This document shows, one piece after another, positions 46,415 through 57,316 of a stretch of 64,000 nucleotides of DNA. The notes under the pieces are model-generated. The model made no database searches. It was given only the letters and a program-made list of their open reading frames with translations, and had not been told where the DNA came from. Numbering within the stretch: the first letter of the stretch is position 1; each line of letters opens with the position of its first letter. Source of the DNA: Brachionus manjavacas (taxonomy: Eukaryota; Rotifera; Eurotatoria; Ploima; Brachionidae); assembly GCA_019054805.1 (NCBI GenBank), contig JAHQIY010000007.1, forward strand, positions 4,469,501 to 4,533,500, in the 5' to 3' direction. The position numbers and the translations under genes are program-made.

Positions 46415-46639
46415 TTGGTTATCAATTTTTTTAATTAAAAAAAAATTCTTTAATTAAGTTTAATTTATCTTGATTTAAAAAAGCATATATTTAACAACTT
46501 TATTTGAATATGATTTTTATAGTACTAAATCGGAATAAAAAATTAATTTAGAATTAAATATAAGATCAATTTTAATCACGTTAACTCTCTAAATTCTCTT
46601 GTTTGCCAAAATAATGTAATTTATACTGACTGACCATTT

Positions 46640-49600
46640 CTATCCAAAAATATCCGCCAGATCATCCAGAGCTGATTTTTGACTATTATTTACTGTTTGG
46701 TTATTAGGTTTGGTGATCATGGTTGAGCCAAATTTAGGCGGACCAGGTATCAACGGAATGCTATTGATTGAATTGTTCATGGTCGCTAAATTCGGGCGTG
46801 TATTAAAGCTATTGTTCGAGGCTGAATTCAGTTGAGGAGCATTTGAGCTTGGAGCAGGTAAAGCTAAGTTTCCGAAAAAGCCTAAATTCTGGTTAGAATG
46901 GGGCCTCATTTGACTAGTTGGTGAATTAAAAGAATTAAAACTGCTATTCGAATTAGACTGTCTTGAAGTCTGATTATTCACTAGACTTGTATTGGACATC
47001 GATTGTGTGAGAAGATCATAATTGGAGTTAAGTGGAGTTGGCTTTTGGCTGCCAGAAAAGCTTAAATTTTTTAAATTTTTATCCATTAAATTGTCTGTGA
47101 TATTGTTCGCAGGTTTAATGCTATTCAAAGACATTGATGAAGAAATTTTAGGCTCTTCTCGTTCCAATCTGGCCGCTAATTCTTGTTTCTCACTCAATGT
47201 TAGTTCCTTTTTAGGCAAATTACCACTTCTACTTTTAACCATGCTCTCTCCGTGAAAACTGGGTGGAGGATTTGCGTTCTGAGATGTTGTTGTTACACCA
47301 TAGCCGGCCATTAATTGATCCATCTAAAATATCAAAATTTATTTGCTAAAATATATTTTTAAAAAAATTTAACCATTGTATCTGGTGATTTGATGACTTC
47401 TTTTGGCTTTGAAGACGCAGTTCCTGCTATTGAATATGGAATAATGCTTTTTTCTCTTTCTAGAGCTTCGATTTGCTCAAGTTTTTTCTTTTGTTCGGAT
47501 TCGACTTGGGAAATCATTTCTTTAACTAGTGTCATATAAGCATTGAACTAAAGTAAACAATTAGAATTTTGAATTTTTTTTTCTTCAAAGTATCACTTGT
47601 TTCATATTCAAATTACTATCAATGCAAATGGGTACCAAAAATGGTATAACTCTGGTAGCAAGTAAATCTTTGGTAATACCAAGTTTTGGATGTGAAAGGA
47701 CAATTTTGTAAATTCCCAACATAGCCATTAGTACTGCCGAATCTCGGATAGTGATTTTTTCCAATATTGGCAGAACATCATCCAAAACAACCCATTTTTC
47801 CAAGTGTTCAAGAATTTTTCCAATACAGATCAGTGAGTTTACTCGCACACTTAAAGTAGATGATTCGAGACAAAGTTTTCGGATGCGAGGTATAATCTGA
47901 TGCTTGATCGAGTTACTATCAAGTAGATGAGCAAATGTTGGAAGAGTGGCCAAGCACAACTCTTGAATTTCAACAGTATCAGTCTCCAAAGATCTACAAA
48001 CAAGAGGCAATATGTGCTCTTTGATATCAGTTGGCGGAGTTTTGGATAAAATTAGACTCATATTTTTTAGTACAATTAATAATATCTTCAAAAAAAATTA
48101 ATTAAAAAAAATATATTTGAATAAAATTTAAACAATAACTTGAATTGGTTTTTGAATTTTAAAAATAGTTTTTAGCCGCGGTAAAATATATTTCACATAT
48201 TCTTCACTAGACGACTGTTCGGCTATTAGAAAGATACTTGGCAAAATGAAAGGTATCATGTCAGGATTTATGAACTCTTGTTCAAGACAAGGTATAATTC
48301 GCTGAAGGCATACTCTCTTTAAAAATTAAAATTAAAAAAAAATTTATTTTCTTGGATTTAAGTTTTACTTGTGGCAATTTATCGATTATTTGCGGTAAAC
48401 TCTTGAAAAACATTGATTTTTGAAGATTGTCCACTTGAAATGATGAGTCCAAGTATTCTAAGGTCTTTACTGCCACATCGTCAAAAAAAGGAATTTTCGT
48501 TACTTGACCAGCGTCTGGCCTCAGTTCGGAATTTAAATGCATCAACATTTTAAGATATTCTCTGATATCGTTCGGTATAGAACTCATCTGAGAGTTGGTT
48601 AATGACTTAAGCTTTAAAAAAAATTAACTATCACTCTTTTTCTAAAGAATATTTATTCAAACCTCTTCAACATTTTTGACAAAAGCTGAGTAATTATTGC
48701 CACAGCTGTACAATGTTTTGCCGTTGTTATAAACGGAGTAGAAAAGCATTCCATAAGAAAACATATCACTACTACAATCACATTTGGATGAAAGGCCATA
48801 TTCAGGTGCCAAGTATTCAAGGGTTGGATTCAACACAGGAGCCATAGAACCGTCCCATTCTTTGAACGGAAATTTTAACTTTTAAACTAATTGAATAAAA
48901 ATTTATCTTTATTTTTCTTTAGTTCATTTTACCGCATCATTAGGGTCGTTATTGTTAGTTACAAAATATTCAAAGCCAGCTAGCTTCCAAGCTCCGTTTG
49001 AGTTAATGATTATCGATTCTGGACAAATATTTCTGTGTAAAATTTTAGCATCTTTGTGTAAAAATGAAAGAGCTTCGACTAGCTGGAAAAAAATTAACTA
49101 AATTAAAAATTTTTATTAAATTTGAAATTTTAACCTGTAAAAGTCCATATTTGGTCTCAACTTCTAAAAGTTTAAAATCCTTGAAATCATCAGGCAGAGG
49201 TGAAGGCATATTTTCATGATTGCCCAAGACATTTGCCAAACTAGAAAAGCACGGTTCAGTGGCAAAAGCTAAACTATCTCTTTAGGACAAAAATGCTTCT
49301 TAGTAAATTAGTTTTTTTTGAAAAGAAAACATACTTTGATTCTTCAAGTTGATGTTGAAGACTGAGAATTCGGGGATGCTTGATTCGAGCAAGTTGGGTA
49401 GCGCCTTTTCTAAATGCCTCTACGATCAAATCTCGATCTTTTTTGGAAAAAACCTCGAGACTTTTTTTATGAAGAACAAAGACAGTTGCTTCCTTTTGAA
49501 ATTGATAGTTTTACATCAATTTAACTTGAGAACATTTTTTTCATACTTGTCTGGTTGATTTCTTAAAACCAGAATACAACTTCCACAAAAGTCCTGGGCC

Positions 49601-49854
49601 AGCACTTCCAACGTGCTTGGTAACTTCATACTCTCTGGTCACTGGGTTTCCTGGTATCACATTTTTTGTGATACTCTCGGCCATATAGACCGTGTCAACA
49701 ACTGTGGTGGCAAGTTTATTTTTGAAGAGGTTCAAGTATTCTTTGGATGCGTTGCCTGCTTTCTGCAGGTACTCTTGTGCAGTCACTTTAAACTAGATAA
49801 AAATGAGCTTCAAAATTTGAAAAAAGTTTAAAAAAAAACCTCTTTTTGACTCAT
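46640..49854 (-). CDS. SCYL2: SCY1-like pseudokinase 2 (clathrin-coat associated)
   Basis: Eleven exons: 49854-49840, 49792-49547, 49492-49335, 49279-49135, 49082-48933, 48878-48663, 48611-48369, 48316-48140, 48085-47597, 47547-47374, 47323-46640. They join in frame to 898 residues, near the human length of about 930. SCYL2 binds clathrin and AP-2 and acts in endosome/trans-Golgi trafficking. The pseudokinase domain (about 55-330) opens with GNPVTREYEV. It has degenerate catalytic motifs: a loop GSAGPG, LHRN where HRD is expected, and AGFEYF where DFG is expected. HEAT repeats follow, with the conserved RPDAGQVTKIPFFDD, LSVRVNSLICIGKILE and KLGITKDLL. The C-terminus holds LTLSEKQELAARLEREE and a low-complexity Asn/Ser/Pro tail ending DDLADIFG, where clathrin-binding peptides occur in relatives. 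Exon 1 codes only MSQKE. The promoter is shared with AAGAB. Confidence 0.95.
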
Positions 49855-50087
49855 TCTAACAAAACTTTTAAAAATTATTTATCATTTATAAAGCTGTCGA
49901 AATGAAAATATAAAAAATGCATGAAAAATTATTAAATTTCTTAATCAAGTATATTTTGACATAAATTTTAATAAATAATTTTCTAGCTAGGCAGTGTACG
50001 CTCTAGAGCATAATGTGTCTAGAATGTACTCTTTATGAGCGCGTTTGGAGCTCTAAAAATTCACAAAATTTTTGAATAGTTTTCACA
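49855..50087. promoter_or_regulatory. bidirectional promoter region, SCYL2/AAGAB
   Basis: Only 233 bases separate two divergent start codons. The right half has a cluster of CTCTAGAGC, TCTAGA and GGAGCTC-like short palindromes (about 49998-50056) and is less A/T-biased than the left. No TATA box or known factor site is certain. Confidence 0.5.
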
Positions 50088-50888
50088 ATGGCTAAAGTGG
50101 ACATGGTTTCAAGAAAAAATGTGAGCATGCTGTGCTTTGGAGAGAAAAACGAATGCCAAAATTTGTTCAAAAAAATCCAAAACTATGATAGTTCAATCAA
50201 TAAAATTTATCTTAACGAAACCGAATCAAATATTTACTCATTTCGTTTGGATACCAAATATTATGATCTAGATTTGGTACTCGAATTTATTCCTTTTGAG
50301 TCAAATTCTGACCGTGTCCGTTCAATTGAATCCGACGAACACTTTTTGAACAATATTCAATCAATTTTCATTTTGGTTAATAACAAAAACTATCAATTTA
50401 TAAGCCAACTTGATCAACTAGTAAATAAGTTGGAACATATCAACGAGTCTAATTCTTGTTTGAACATCTTAATTTTAACCGAAGACATTAAAATTCCTCT
50501 AGTATTGTCTAAGAGATATGAATATTTTATTAAAATAAAATTAAATGGAGAAAAAAATTTGCTTGATGAAGATGATGATAGTTTTTTTGATTTTGATGAG
50601 TTGATTAATGGCATCCTGGTGCACAGTTGGGAAGGAATTGAGCTAAAATCAGACAAAAAAGTGATGAAAAAGTTTCAAAAAATCGACACTGAAATGAATG
50701 ACAGTGAATTTGATGAAAAAAATTTCAATCTAGAAGATTTGATGATGAATCTAAAAGATATTCGAGAAAAGTCTAAAAATATGGATTTTGAGGAAAGAAA
50801 AAAGTTTGCCGAAAATGTGACATTAAATTTTTGGAAGTCAGTTGGAGGCGAGTCCGACGAAATCGAAGGATTAAATGATGAAAAATAA
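50088..50888 (+). CDS. AAGAB: alpha/gamma-adaptin-binding protein p34 (AP complex assembly chaperone)
   Basis: A single exon of 266 residues. AAGAB stabilises adaptin subunits so that AP-1 and AP-2 complexes can assemble in the cytosol. The N-terminal half is a Rab-like fold relative: hydrophobic strands SIFILV and LNILILTEDIK sit where the GTPase-like core lies, without P-loop residues. An acidic stretch (LLDEDDDSFFDFDEL, about 160-175) precedes HSWEGIELK. The C-terminus NLEDLMMNLKDIREKSKNMD..FWKSVGGESDEIEGLNDEK closely matches the defining AAGAB end (F-W-x-x-[IV]-G-G-x-x-D-E-I-E-G-L). The family is usually about 300 residues, so the middle linker is shorter. It starts 233 bases from SCYL2 on the other strand, and the next gene begins 100 bases after its stop. 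Confidence 0.9.
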   Translation: MAKVDMVSRKNVSMLCFGEKNECQNLFKKIQNYDSSINKIYLNETESNIYSFRLDTKYYDLDLVLEFIPFESNSDRVRSIESDEHFLNNIQSIFILVNNKNYQFISQLDQLVNKLEHINESNSCLNILILTEDIKIPLVLSKRYEYFIKIKLNGEKNLLDEDDDSFFDFDELINGILVHSWEGIELKSDKKVMKKFQKIDTEMNDSEFDEKNFNLEDLMMNLKDIREKSKNMDFEERKKFAENVTLNFWKSVGGESDEIEGLNDEK

Positions 50889-50963
50889 AATGTTCTCTTT
50901 TTAATTTAATTGTTTATTTTATGATGTGAAATTAAATACACATCTTGTCAAATAATTTCTTTA

Positions 50964-50988
50964 TTTTTTTTCAAATATTTTAATTAGA
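50964..50988 (+). promoter_or_regulatory. splice-acceptor-like tract directly before the OVCA2 start
   Basis: A T-rich tract ending in CAAATATTTTAATTAG runs to one base before ATG. This is a 3' splice-site shape at the 5' end of a gene that lies 100 bases after AAGAB. It could be a spliced-leader acceptor or the end of a 5' UTR intron. The same tract is copied with the truncated paralogue at 52164-52303. Confidence 0.4.
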
Positions 50989-51687
50989 ATGTCTTCAAAA
51001 AATAATTCACAACTAGCAAAAAAAGTTCTAAAAAAAATTCTAATGATTCATGGATACCGTCAGACTGAAAAAGCTTTCAGAGAAAAAACCGGTGGATTGA
51101 GAAAGTCTTTGAAAAATTATGCTGATTTCGTGTTCTGTGAAGCGTGTCATACTGTTCCAAAATTAGATTGTGAAAATTATGAAATTGACCAAGCTAATGA
51201 AGAAGACAAAGGCTGGTGGTTTAGCTCTGATGACAAGCAATATAATGCATTATTACACACTGATTGTGATTTAGGATTCGAACAAAGTTTAGGGCATTTA
51301 GATAGAGTTTTTGAGAAACATGGTCCATTTGATGGAATTTTAGCCTTTAGTCAAGGAGCCTGTATCGGCTCAATTTTATGTCAGATCTCAAAAATTAATG
51401 AAACTGGCGAGCATAAGTTTAAAAATATTAAATTTAAATTTGCCATTCTAGTTGCTGGATTTAAAAGTGGACAGAGTCAGCATAATTTTTACTTTGAAAA
51501 AAAAATTCAAATGCCAACTCTTCATATTATGGGTGAAAGTGATAGAGTTATACCAAAAGAGATGTCTATTAGTTTATTAGATTTTTTTGCAGAACCAAAA
51601 ATTTTTGAACACTCAGGTGGCCATTTTGTTCCGACCAATGCACAAGCTAAAAATTCGATTGTTCAATTTTTAGACTCAATTCAATAA
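50989..51687 (+). CDS. OVCA2: OVCA2/FSH1-type serine hydrolase, copy A
   Basis: A single exon of 232 residues, the normal length for the family. OVCA2-type enzymes are small cytosolic alpha/beta hydrolases; the human member prefers long-chain alkyl esters. The N-terminus KKILMIHGYRQTEKAFREKT is the conserved HGY entry strand. The nucleophile elbow is AFSQGA with Ser121. The acid is Asp185 in GESDRVIP and the base is His212 in HSGGHFVP, so the triad is complete. A Cys-rich acidic insertion (about 55-95) with WWFSSDD is the usual lid region. It lies in tandem with a second complete copy at 52653 and a truncated one between. Confidence 0.9.
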   Translation: MSSKNNSQLAKKVLKKILMIHGYRQTEKAFREKTGGLRKSLKNYADFVFCEACHTVPKLDCENYEIDQANEEDKGWWFSSDDKQYNALLHTDCDLGFEQSLGHLDRVFEKHGPFDGILAFSQGACIGSILCQISKINETGEHKFKNIKFKFAILVAGFKSGQSQHNFYFEKKIQMPTLHIMGESDRVIPKEMSISLLDFFAEPKIFEHSGGHFVPTNAQAKNSIVQFLDSIQ

Positions 51688-52163
51688 TTAAAATTTTTTT
51701 TGTCAGATTCAAATGAAGTTTTAATTAATTTCGTTGATCATGATGTAAAAATCATGTAGTATTCTTATTAAATATGGTACTAATTTTTAGATAAATAGAT
51801 AATAACTGTTCTTAGCTGCTGGTCCAAAGCTTTAATTGAGAAAATAATAAGATCACATTTTGCTATATTTACCAAATTTTGTTCATTAAAAGTTCCAAAC
51901 TTTATGTTTAAATTAAAATAAGCATAAAGGTTTAGTTTATTTTATACATAACGAGCTTGATAAATTTTATAATAAATTAAAGACTAAAAACGTCCTCAGT
52001 AAAGACATATTAATTTTTAAATTTAATTATTTCCTAAAATATAACTTAATATTGCATTAAAATATATAAACAAAAAACTTCAAAAATTTTTTTTGAAAAA
52101 AAGATGAACAGCTTTACAAAACACAAACAATTTAAATCAATCACAGTATTTTAGATGCTTCAT
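51688..52163. other. spacer between hydrolase copies
   Basis: AT-rich with no gene; likely 3' UTR of copy A followed by unremarkable sequence. Confidence 0.5.
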
Positions 52164-52303
52164 TTTTTTCAAATATTTTAATTAGAATGTCTTCTAAAAA
52201 TAATTCACAAATAGCAAAAAAAGTTTATAAAAAAAATTCTAATGATTCATGGATACCGTCAGACTGAAAAAGCATTCAGAGAAAAAACCGGTGGATTGAG
52301 AAA
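52164..52303 (+). pseudogene. truncated OVCA2 copy (5' end only)
   Basis: These 140 bases match 50966-51106 almost base for base, including the T-rich leader with TTTTAATTAG and the start codon (52187). One added base near 52223 shifts the frame before the HGYRQTE block, which reads on in another frame. Similarity stops after GGATTGAGAAA. It is a recent partial duplication of copy A, not of copy B. Confidence 0.88.
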
Positions 52304-52652
52304 TGTTTTTTGATCAAAAATTTTTCTTAATATTTCTTAATGTCTATAATATGTTAGCTGATTTTTAGTGGGTTATTTCTGGATCTAAAGCTTATTTAAA
52401 ATATTAAATAATCAATATATCTTTACTGAAGATTTTTTTAGTTTTAGGTAGAGATCTAGATTTTAAATTAAAAATCAATATTTCTTTATATCTTTTCTTT
52501 CAACTACTTCAAGTAGTTGAGAAAAATTTTGGAACAAATCTTTAGGATTTGTTAATTTTAAACCAAAAAAAAAACTACAAAAATAAACACAGATACATAA
52601 ATTTACAGTTCCATATAACTCTTACATTTTTAGTACTCTAAATAGTTTTTTT
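52304..52652. other. spacer upstream of hydrolase copy B
   Basis: AT-rich. A perfect small hairpin CAACTACTTCAAGTAGTTG lies at about 52500-52518. No other feature is visible. Confidence 0.5.
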
Positions 52653-53330
52653 ATGATGGAGATTGTAAAACCACTGCGTATTCTAATGATTCATGGTTAC
52701 CGTCAAAATGAATACATTTTTCGAGACAAAACGGGCGGATTGCGAAAAAATCTAAGAAATTTAGCAGAATTAATTTATTGTGAAGCGTTTCATGATATAC
52801 CGAAAGAGTACAGATTAAACCAAAATGAGGAACAAGAAGCTATAGTAAAATGTTGGTACTTAAAAGAGCCTGGATGCAAATTTGACTACGAGCAAGACTT
52901 TGAAAAAAGCATTAGGCATTTAAATGAAGTGTTTCGTGAAAAAGGACCTTTTGACGGCATTTGGGGTTTTAGTCAGGGTGCAACAATGGTAGCTGTTTTA
53001 TCAAAACTTTTAACCGATGATCAAAAGTCCCATCTTATTCCAAACGTTGACTTTAAATTCGCCATCATAGCAGCAACTTCTAAAAGTACTCAAAAAGAGC
53101 TTGATAAATTTTATGATCCAACTCGCAAAATCAATTTCCCTTCTCTTCATATTATAGGAAAATCTGATAAATTGGTCGATTATAAACAAGCCCTAGTATT
53201 GACTGAACATTTTAAAGACCCAAAAGTGTATATACATGAACTGGGACATTTTATTCCGGCAAAAAAAAATGATATAATAGTCTATTCAGAATTTTTAAAA
53301 GAAATGATAAATTATTGCAAAAAAAATTAA
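52653..53330 (+). CDS. OVCA2: OVCA2/FSH1-type serine hydrolase, copy B
   Basis: A single exon of 225 residues. It shares LMIHGYRQNEYIFRDKTGGL and the overall layout with copy A but is well diverged, so the duplication is old. The catalytic triad is intact: Ser107 in GFSQGA, Asp172 in GKSDKLVD, His199 in ELGHFIP. The lid region is shorter and differs (CWYLKEPGCKFDYEQD), which may change the acyl preference. Two adjacent Met codons begin the frame and either could be used. It is convergent with SPAG16, whose stop lies 65 bases beyond. Confidence 0.9.
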   Translation: MMEIVKPLRILMIHGYRQNEYIFRDKTGGLRKNLRNLAELIYCEAFHDIPKEYRLNQNEEQEAIVKCWYLKEPGCKFDYEQDFEKSIRHLNEVFREKGPFDGIWGFSQGATMVAVLSKLLTDDQKSHLIPNVDFKFAIIAATSKSTQKELDKFYDPTRKINFPSLHIIGKSDKLVDYKQALVLTEHFKDPKVYIHELGHFIPAKKNDIIVYSEFLKEMINYCKKN

Positions 53331-53394
53331 ATAAATTTTTATTTATTAAATTCAATAAATGTAAACCATAAATAAAATTAAAAAAATTGCATTT

Positions 53395-56300
53395 CTAAGA
53401 CCAAACTCTTAAAGTATTATCACAGCCTCCACTTAGAATGTACGAACCATTCAAATCAAAATTGACGCAATTAACTGCATCTTCATGAGCTGCTAGCGGT
53501 GTTAGCTGATAAATTTTAATTAAATTAATTTTTATTTATTAAAAAATTGTAGGCTTACTTGCTGGGATTGAATATTGAATGATTTTAAAGAACCATCATC
53601 ACTAGCAACCACTATCATAGTACCTAGGTATTTTTAATTATAAAAATGAAAAAGGTTAAGATTTAAGTCTTACTCAATGGGTTAAAAGCTATGCTATTTG
53701 CCGAATATGGTCCAAAGTCATGTGATTCAGTAACTGCTATTTTTCTTACATCCCAAAGTTTAACAATACCCATTGAATCGCATGAAGCAAGAGTATCACC
53801 CTAAAATTTAATATTTTAACATTAAATACAAAAAATTTAAACAAATCCTGTCAAATATTTTTTTTACTAATATTTCTGATAAAGAGCTTAATTTTTTCAA
53901 TCAATTTTGTTAATTATTTAATAATAGTTTTTTTACAACAAAGTTCGTGTCTAATTTTTATCGGCTTTATTTTTATTATAAGCTAAAAGTATTTAACTTT
54001 GCACTAACATTTCTTGAAAATTAAAGAATTAATTGTGAGACATAAATATGTTATATTATATCTAAATATTATATGGTATTTCTTTTATAAAAAATGTATT
54101 CAATTTTTGAATTTATATCAAATTTTACTTAAATATACCAACTGAAACTTAATTAAATGAAACTCATCACTTCACAGATATTATTTTGCTTGTTTTTTTT
54201 AAAAGAGAAACTGTATAATTTAGGTTAAATTATTTAAGATATTTTTTTAAATCTTGTATTTAATGAAACCTAACTCTCAAATTTTGAGTAAAAAGTCTTC
54301 TATTAACTTGAACTTTTGATCAAATCTGATAAAAAAAAAAATTTTCATGCTCCTTCAGCTAAGTAAACGAATCTAGGGTGTAAAAATAAACGTGGTCCAA
54401 AAAAGTAAGCTACAAAAAGATACTATCAATCTACGCTTTTTCGAATTTTAATAATTTTCTTTCAAATTGTCTTATTATGGTTTAAAACTAAAACGTCTAT
54501 AATTGTTATTAAAAATTAACTAATTTTCATTAACTCTTAATTAAAATTATTATTTAAAAGGAATTTAATGCAAAAATAAATAGTAGCCATTTTTATCTTT
54601 TTAATATGATTGAATGCTTAATTTTTAAGAATAAAAAAGTAAAGCTTACTCTTAAATTAAATGTCACATGATTGACAGAATTCATATGACCATAAAAAGT
54701 ATGGGCAACAAGTCCAGTTCTTGCATCCCATAGCGATATGGTCTTATCAGCTGAGCCAGTTAGGATTATATTCGAAAAATGCAAGAATTCGACAGAATTA
54801 ACCGCATCTGCATGTCCTCTCAAAGTGTATCGGGATCTCAAACTATTCAAGTCCCAAACTTTGGCAGTATTGTCTCTCGATGCAGAAACTAAAAAGTTTC
54901 CGCATGAATGCCAGCTAACATCCCATACAGCTTGCAAATGATCTGTAAATGTATGGATGCATTTTTGCTTTTCGAAATTCCATATTTTTACAGTCGAATC
55001 TCCGCTACTGGTGGCCAACATTTTACCACTAGAATAAAATTAGTTAATTTTTTCAAATACTCAAAAAAAAGCTTAAAAATACTTTGGATGAAAGTCACAG
55101 CCAGACACCCAATCGGTGTGACCATCGCCTCGCATAATCATTTGGCCATCAGGAATAGTCCACATTTTCCATGTTTTATCGTCGCTGGTAGTAACAGCTA
55201 TCATTTTACGAGGATGAATTGCAATGCTTTTTTTTAAAACTATTTTAAATAATCTAAATTAAATAATCTAGAGCAACTTACGAACTAATAGGTAAATTAT
55301 GAGCTTGGATTGTCTGAGACAAACGAATGCTAGTCAAATTGTGAGCATCTTCTTTAAGTCGATTCAAATAGGGATTGAGACCAGTCTCAGGTGGAAATTC
55401 ACTGTCCTTGGTTAAATAATAAATTAATTATAATAGCTATTGAATTTTTTTTTACTTTTGGATGTCGATTTGTAATAAATGGTTCCTCTGGCTTTTTTTT
55501 GTTCATTTCTTCTTTTAACAATTTTTCGCCATTACGGTAATCAAGCAGTCGCTTTTGAGTTGGACCAAGCTCCTTCTTGTCTGCTTTTTCCTCTTTTTAA
55601 TTAAATTAAATTAAATTTTTGTATCAAATTTTCCAGTAAGCGAAAAATTAAATACATTTTAAAGATCTTTAAAAATCTTGTTTATATAATGAACTTTTTC
55701 ATTTTTTTTAAAGGATCTAAGCAGGCTTTAATGCTTAGAGTTAAGTATTTTGAAATTTTTTTTATTGAATATATAAAAGGGTTTCATAAATAAAGAAAGA
55801 AATATTTGAAAGTTTTTAACTTTAAAACATTTTTATTTTCTATTAAACTTATTTAAACTAGTCTATTTCTAATATGGTACTAGCAGCAATTCTTTAAAAG
55901 TAATTCGCTAAAGACTAGATTAAGGAATAAAAAGATATTTATATTAAATATCTCTCAAAAATTTCTGAAAATTATTTAGAGAAAATTTGTTCAAAATCCT
56001 TTAAAAAACTCAAAAAAATTTTTCAAAATTTTTCTGACTAGGTTTAATATAAGTACTTGGTGACATGTTTTCATTTGACTTGATAGCGCCTAATTCTGCC
56101 ATTGCTCTGTCTCTTTCGAGTTGATTTACAATCTTGTCTCTGATTGCACCTTCATATTTGTCTTTCATATTTTTAAGCAAAGGTTCGTAGGTCTCATAGT
56201 GCAATTTTAGTCTCTTTAGATCAGTTATCAATTTATTCTTTTCTTGCGCAACCCGATTGTGATGCATTCGGTGATAGTCGCGCTCTTTCTTCATTTTGAC

Positions 56301-56980
56301 ATATTCTTCTTTTGCTTTTCTTAGGGCGAAAATTATTAAATTATTTAATTTTATTTTTTTAATTTTTACTCTGCTGCTTTTTTAAATCGATCAACTTCAA
56401 GCTGTAAAAATTTTACTTGGTCAGCCAACTGCTGATTTTTGGCGTAAATATCAGGGACAGTTCCGGTTTCGTCAGCTTTTAGCTTACCAGACTGAACGTG
56501 TTCGTACCATTCGTTCTGAAACGCGTTCAATGTTTTCAGTAAGTTTAATTTGACCAAAAAATTTCTAATAAAGTCATCGGTGGTTTCCGGAATAACGTGT
56601 AAGTCAGCTCGTGGAGGCGTTACTACCGTCAATTTATCCTTTGAACCGTCATCGAGTTTGGAAATTGCTATATCAAAATTTTCCTCATTTTCTAAATAAA
56701 TAATTAAAAAAAGATATAATCAAAAAAAAAAAAAATTTTTTTACCATTTTCATAAAAATCCTCAACAGGCACTTCTTCATAAACAAAATCGTCATCAATA
56801 TCTCTGATAAATTCCTCTTAAATATAAGAAAGATTTACTATTTTTTAGAGGTTTTCAATCAAACCTACTTTCTATAAAATAGGGAACATTGTCAATCTTG
56901 GACAAATCAATTTTTGGAATTTCATGGGCTGATTTCTTTTTTAAAAGATCCATTTTTAGAGCTGGTTGAATAGTTGCCAT
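53395..56980 (-). CDS. SPAG16: SPAG16/PF20, axonemal central-apparatus WD40 protein
   Basis: Eleven exons: 56980-56869, 56816-56745, 56691-56370, 56319-56039, 55592-55456, 55406-55282, 55226-55083, 55028-54650, 53800-53674, 53623-53559, 53505-53395. They give 624 residues, against 631 in human. SPAG16 (PF20 in Chlamydomonas) sits on the central-pair bridge of motile cilia and is needed for motility. The N-terminus has the family block TTDDFIRNFLVKLNLLKTL, then coiled coil (YVKMKKERDYHRMHHNRVAQ onward). The C-terminal half is a WD40 propeller: DDKTWKMW, SGDSTVKIWN, WHSCGNFLVSASRDNTAKVW, NIILTGSADKTISLWDARTG, GIVKLWD and GGCDNTLRVWS. The donor of exon 4 (A/GTCAGA) is unusual but is the only one that keeps frame. 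Intron 8 is 849 bases; the others are mostly 50-60, with one of 446. Confidence 0.95.
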
Positions 56981-57316
56981 GGTAAATTTTATTTATCTGT
57001 TTAATTTGAGTAAAGTATCATTCGATTTTTTCAAAATTTAAACCTGGAAGGGTCCAGTGAAAGTTTTGTACAGGTCCTTTGAAACAAATAATGAGCGTAC
57101 TAATAATTTTAGATTTACATAAACATAAAAAATCTGAATTGATGCTTTTTTCTTTCTTTTTTTATGCTCAATGTTTCCATGGAAACTATTTCTATACCAA
57201 AATTTCAAATAGAAAAAATTGCAATTTGAAATTTAAGATATTTTTGAACATACTTTTAGTTAAAAAATTAATTGAGAAAATTAAAAAAAAAAAGTTCCAA
57301 AGTTAAGAGTATCATA
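56981..57316. promoter_or_regulatory. bidirectional promoter region, SPAG16/C7orf57-like
   Basis: A 336-base divergent intergenic region between two probable ciliary genes. It includes the X-box palindrome at 57173-57186. No other motif is certain. Confidence 0.55.
57173..57186. promoter_or_regulatory. RFX X-box palindrome
   Basis: GTTTCCATGGAAAC is a perfect 14-base palindrome fitting the X-box consensus RYYNYY-N(1-3)-RRNRAC bound by RFX factors, the master regulators of ciliary genes. It lies 193 bases from the SPAG16 start codon and 131 from the C7orf57-like start codon. X-boxes usually lie within about 200 bases of ciliary gene starts. As a palindrome it can serve both directions. Binding itself is inferred. 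Confidence 0.75.

Noticed and set aside
46132-46425. 97-codon minus-strand frame over the TIR end
   Set aside because: It starts in the transposon flank and reads through the terminal inverted repeat; composition is typical of chance in AT-rich DNA.
57079-57306. 75-codon plus-strand frame in the SPAG16/C7orf57 promoter region
   Set aside because: Low-complexity Lys/Phe sequence; the real downst­ream gene starts at 57317 in another frame context.
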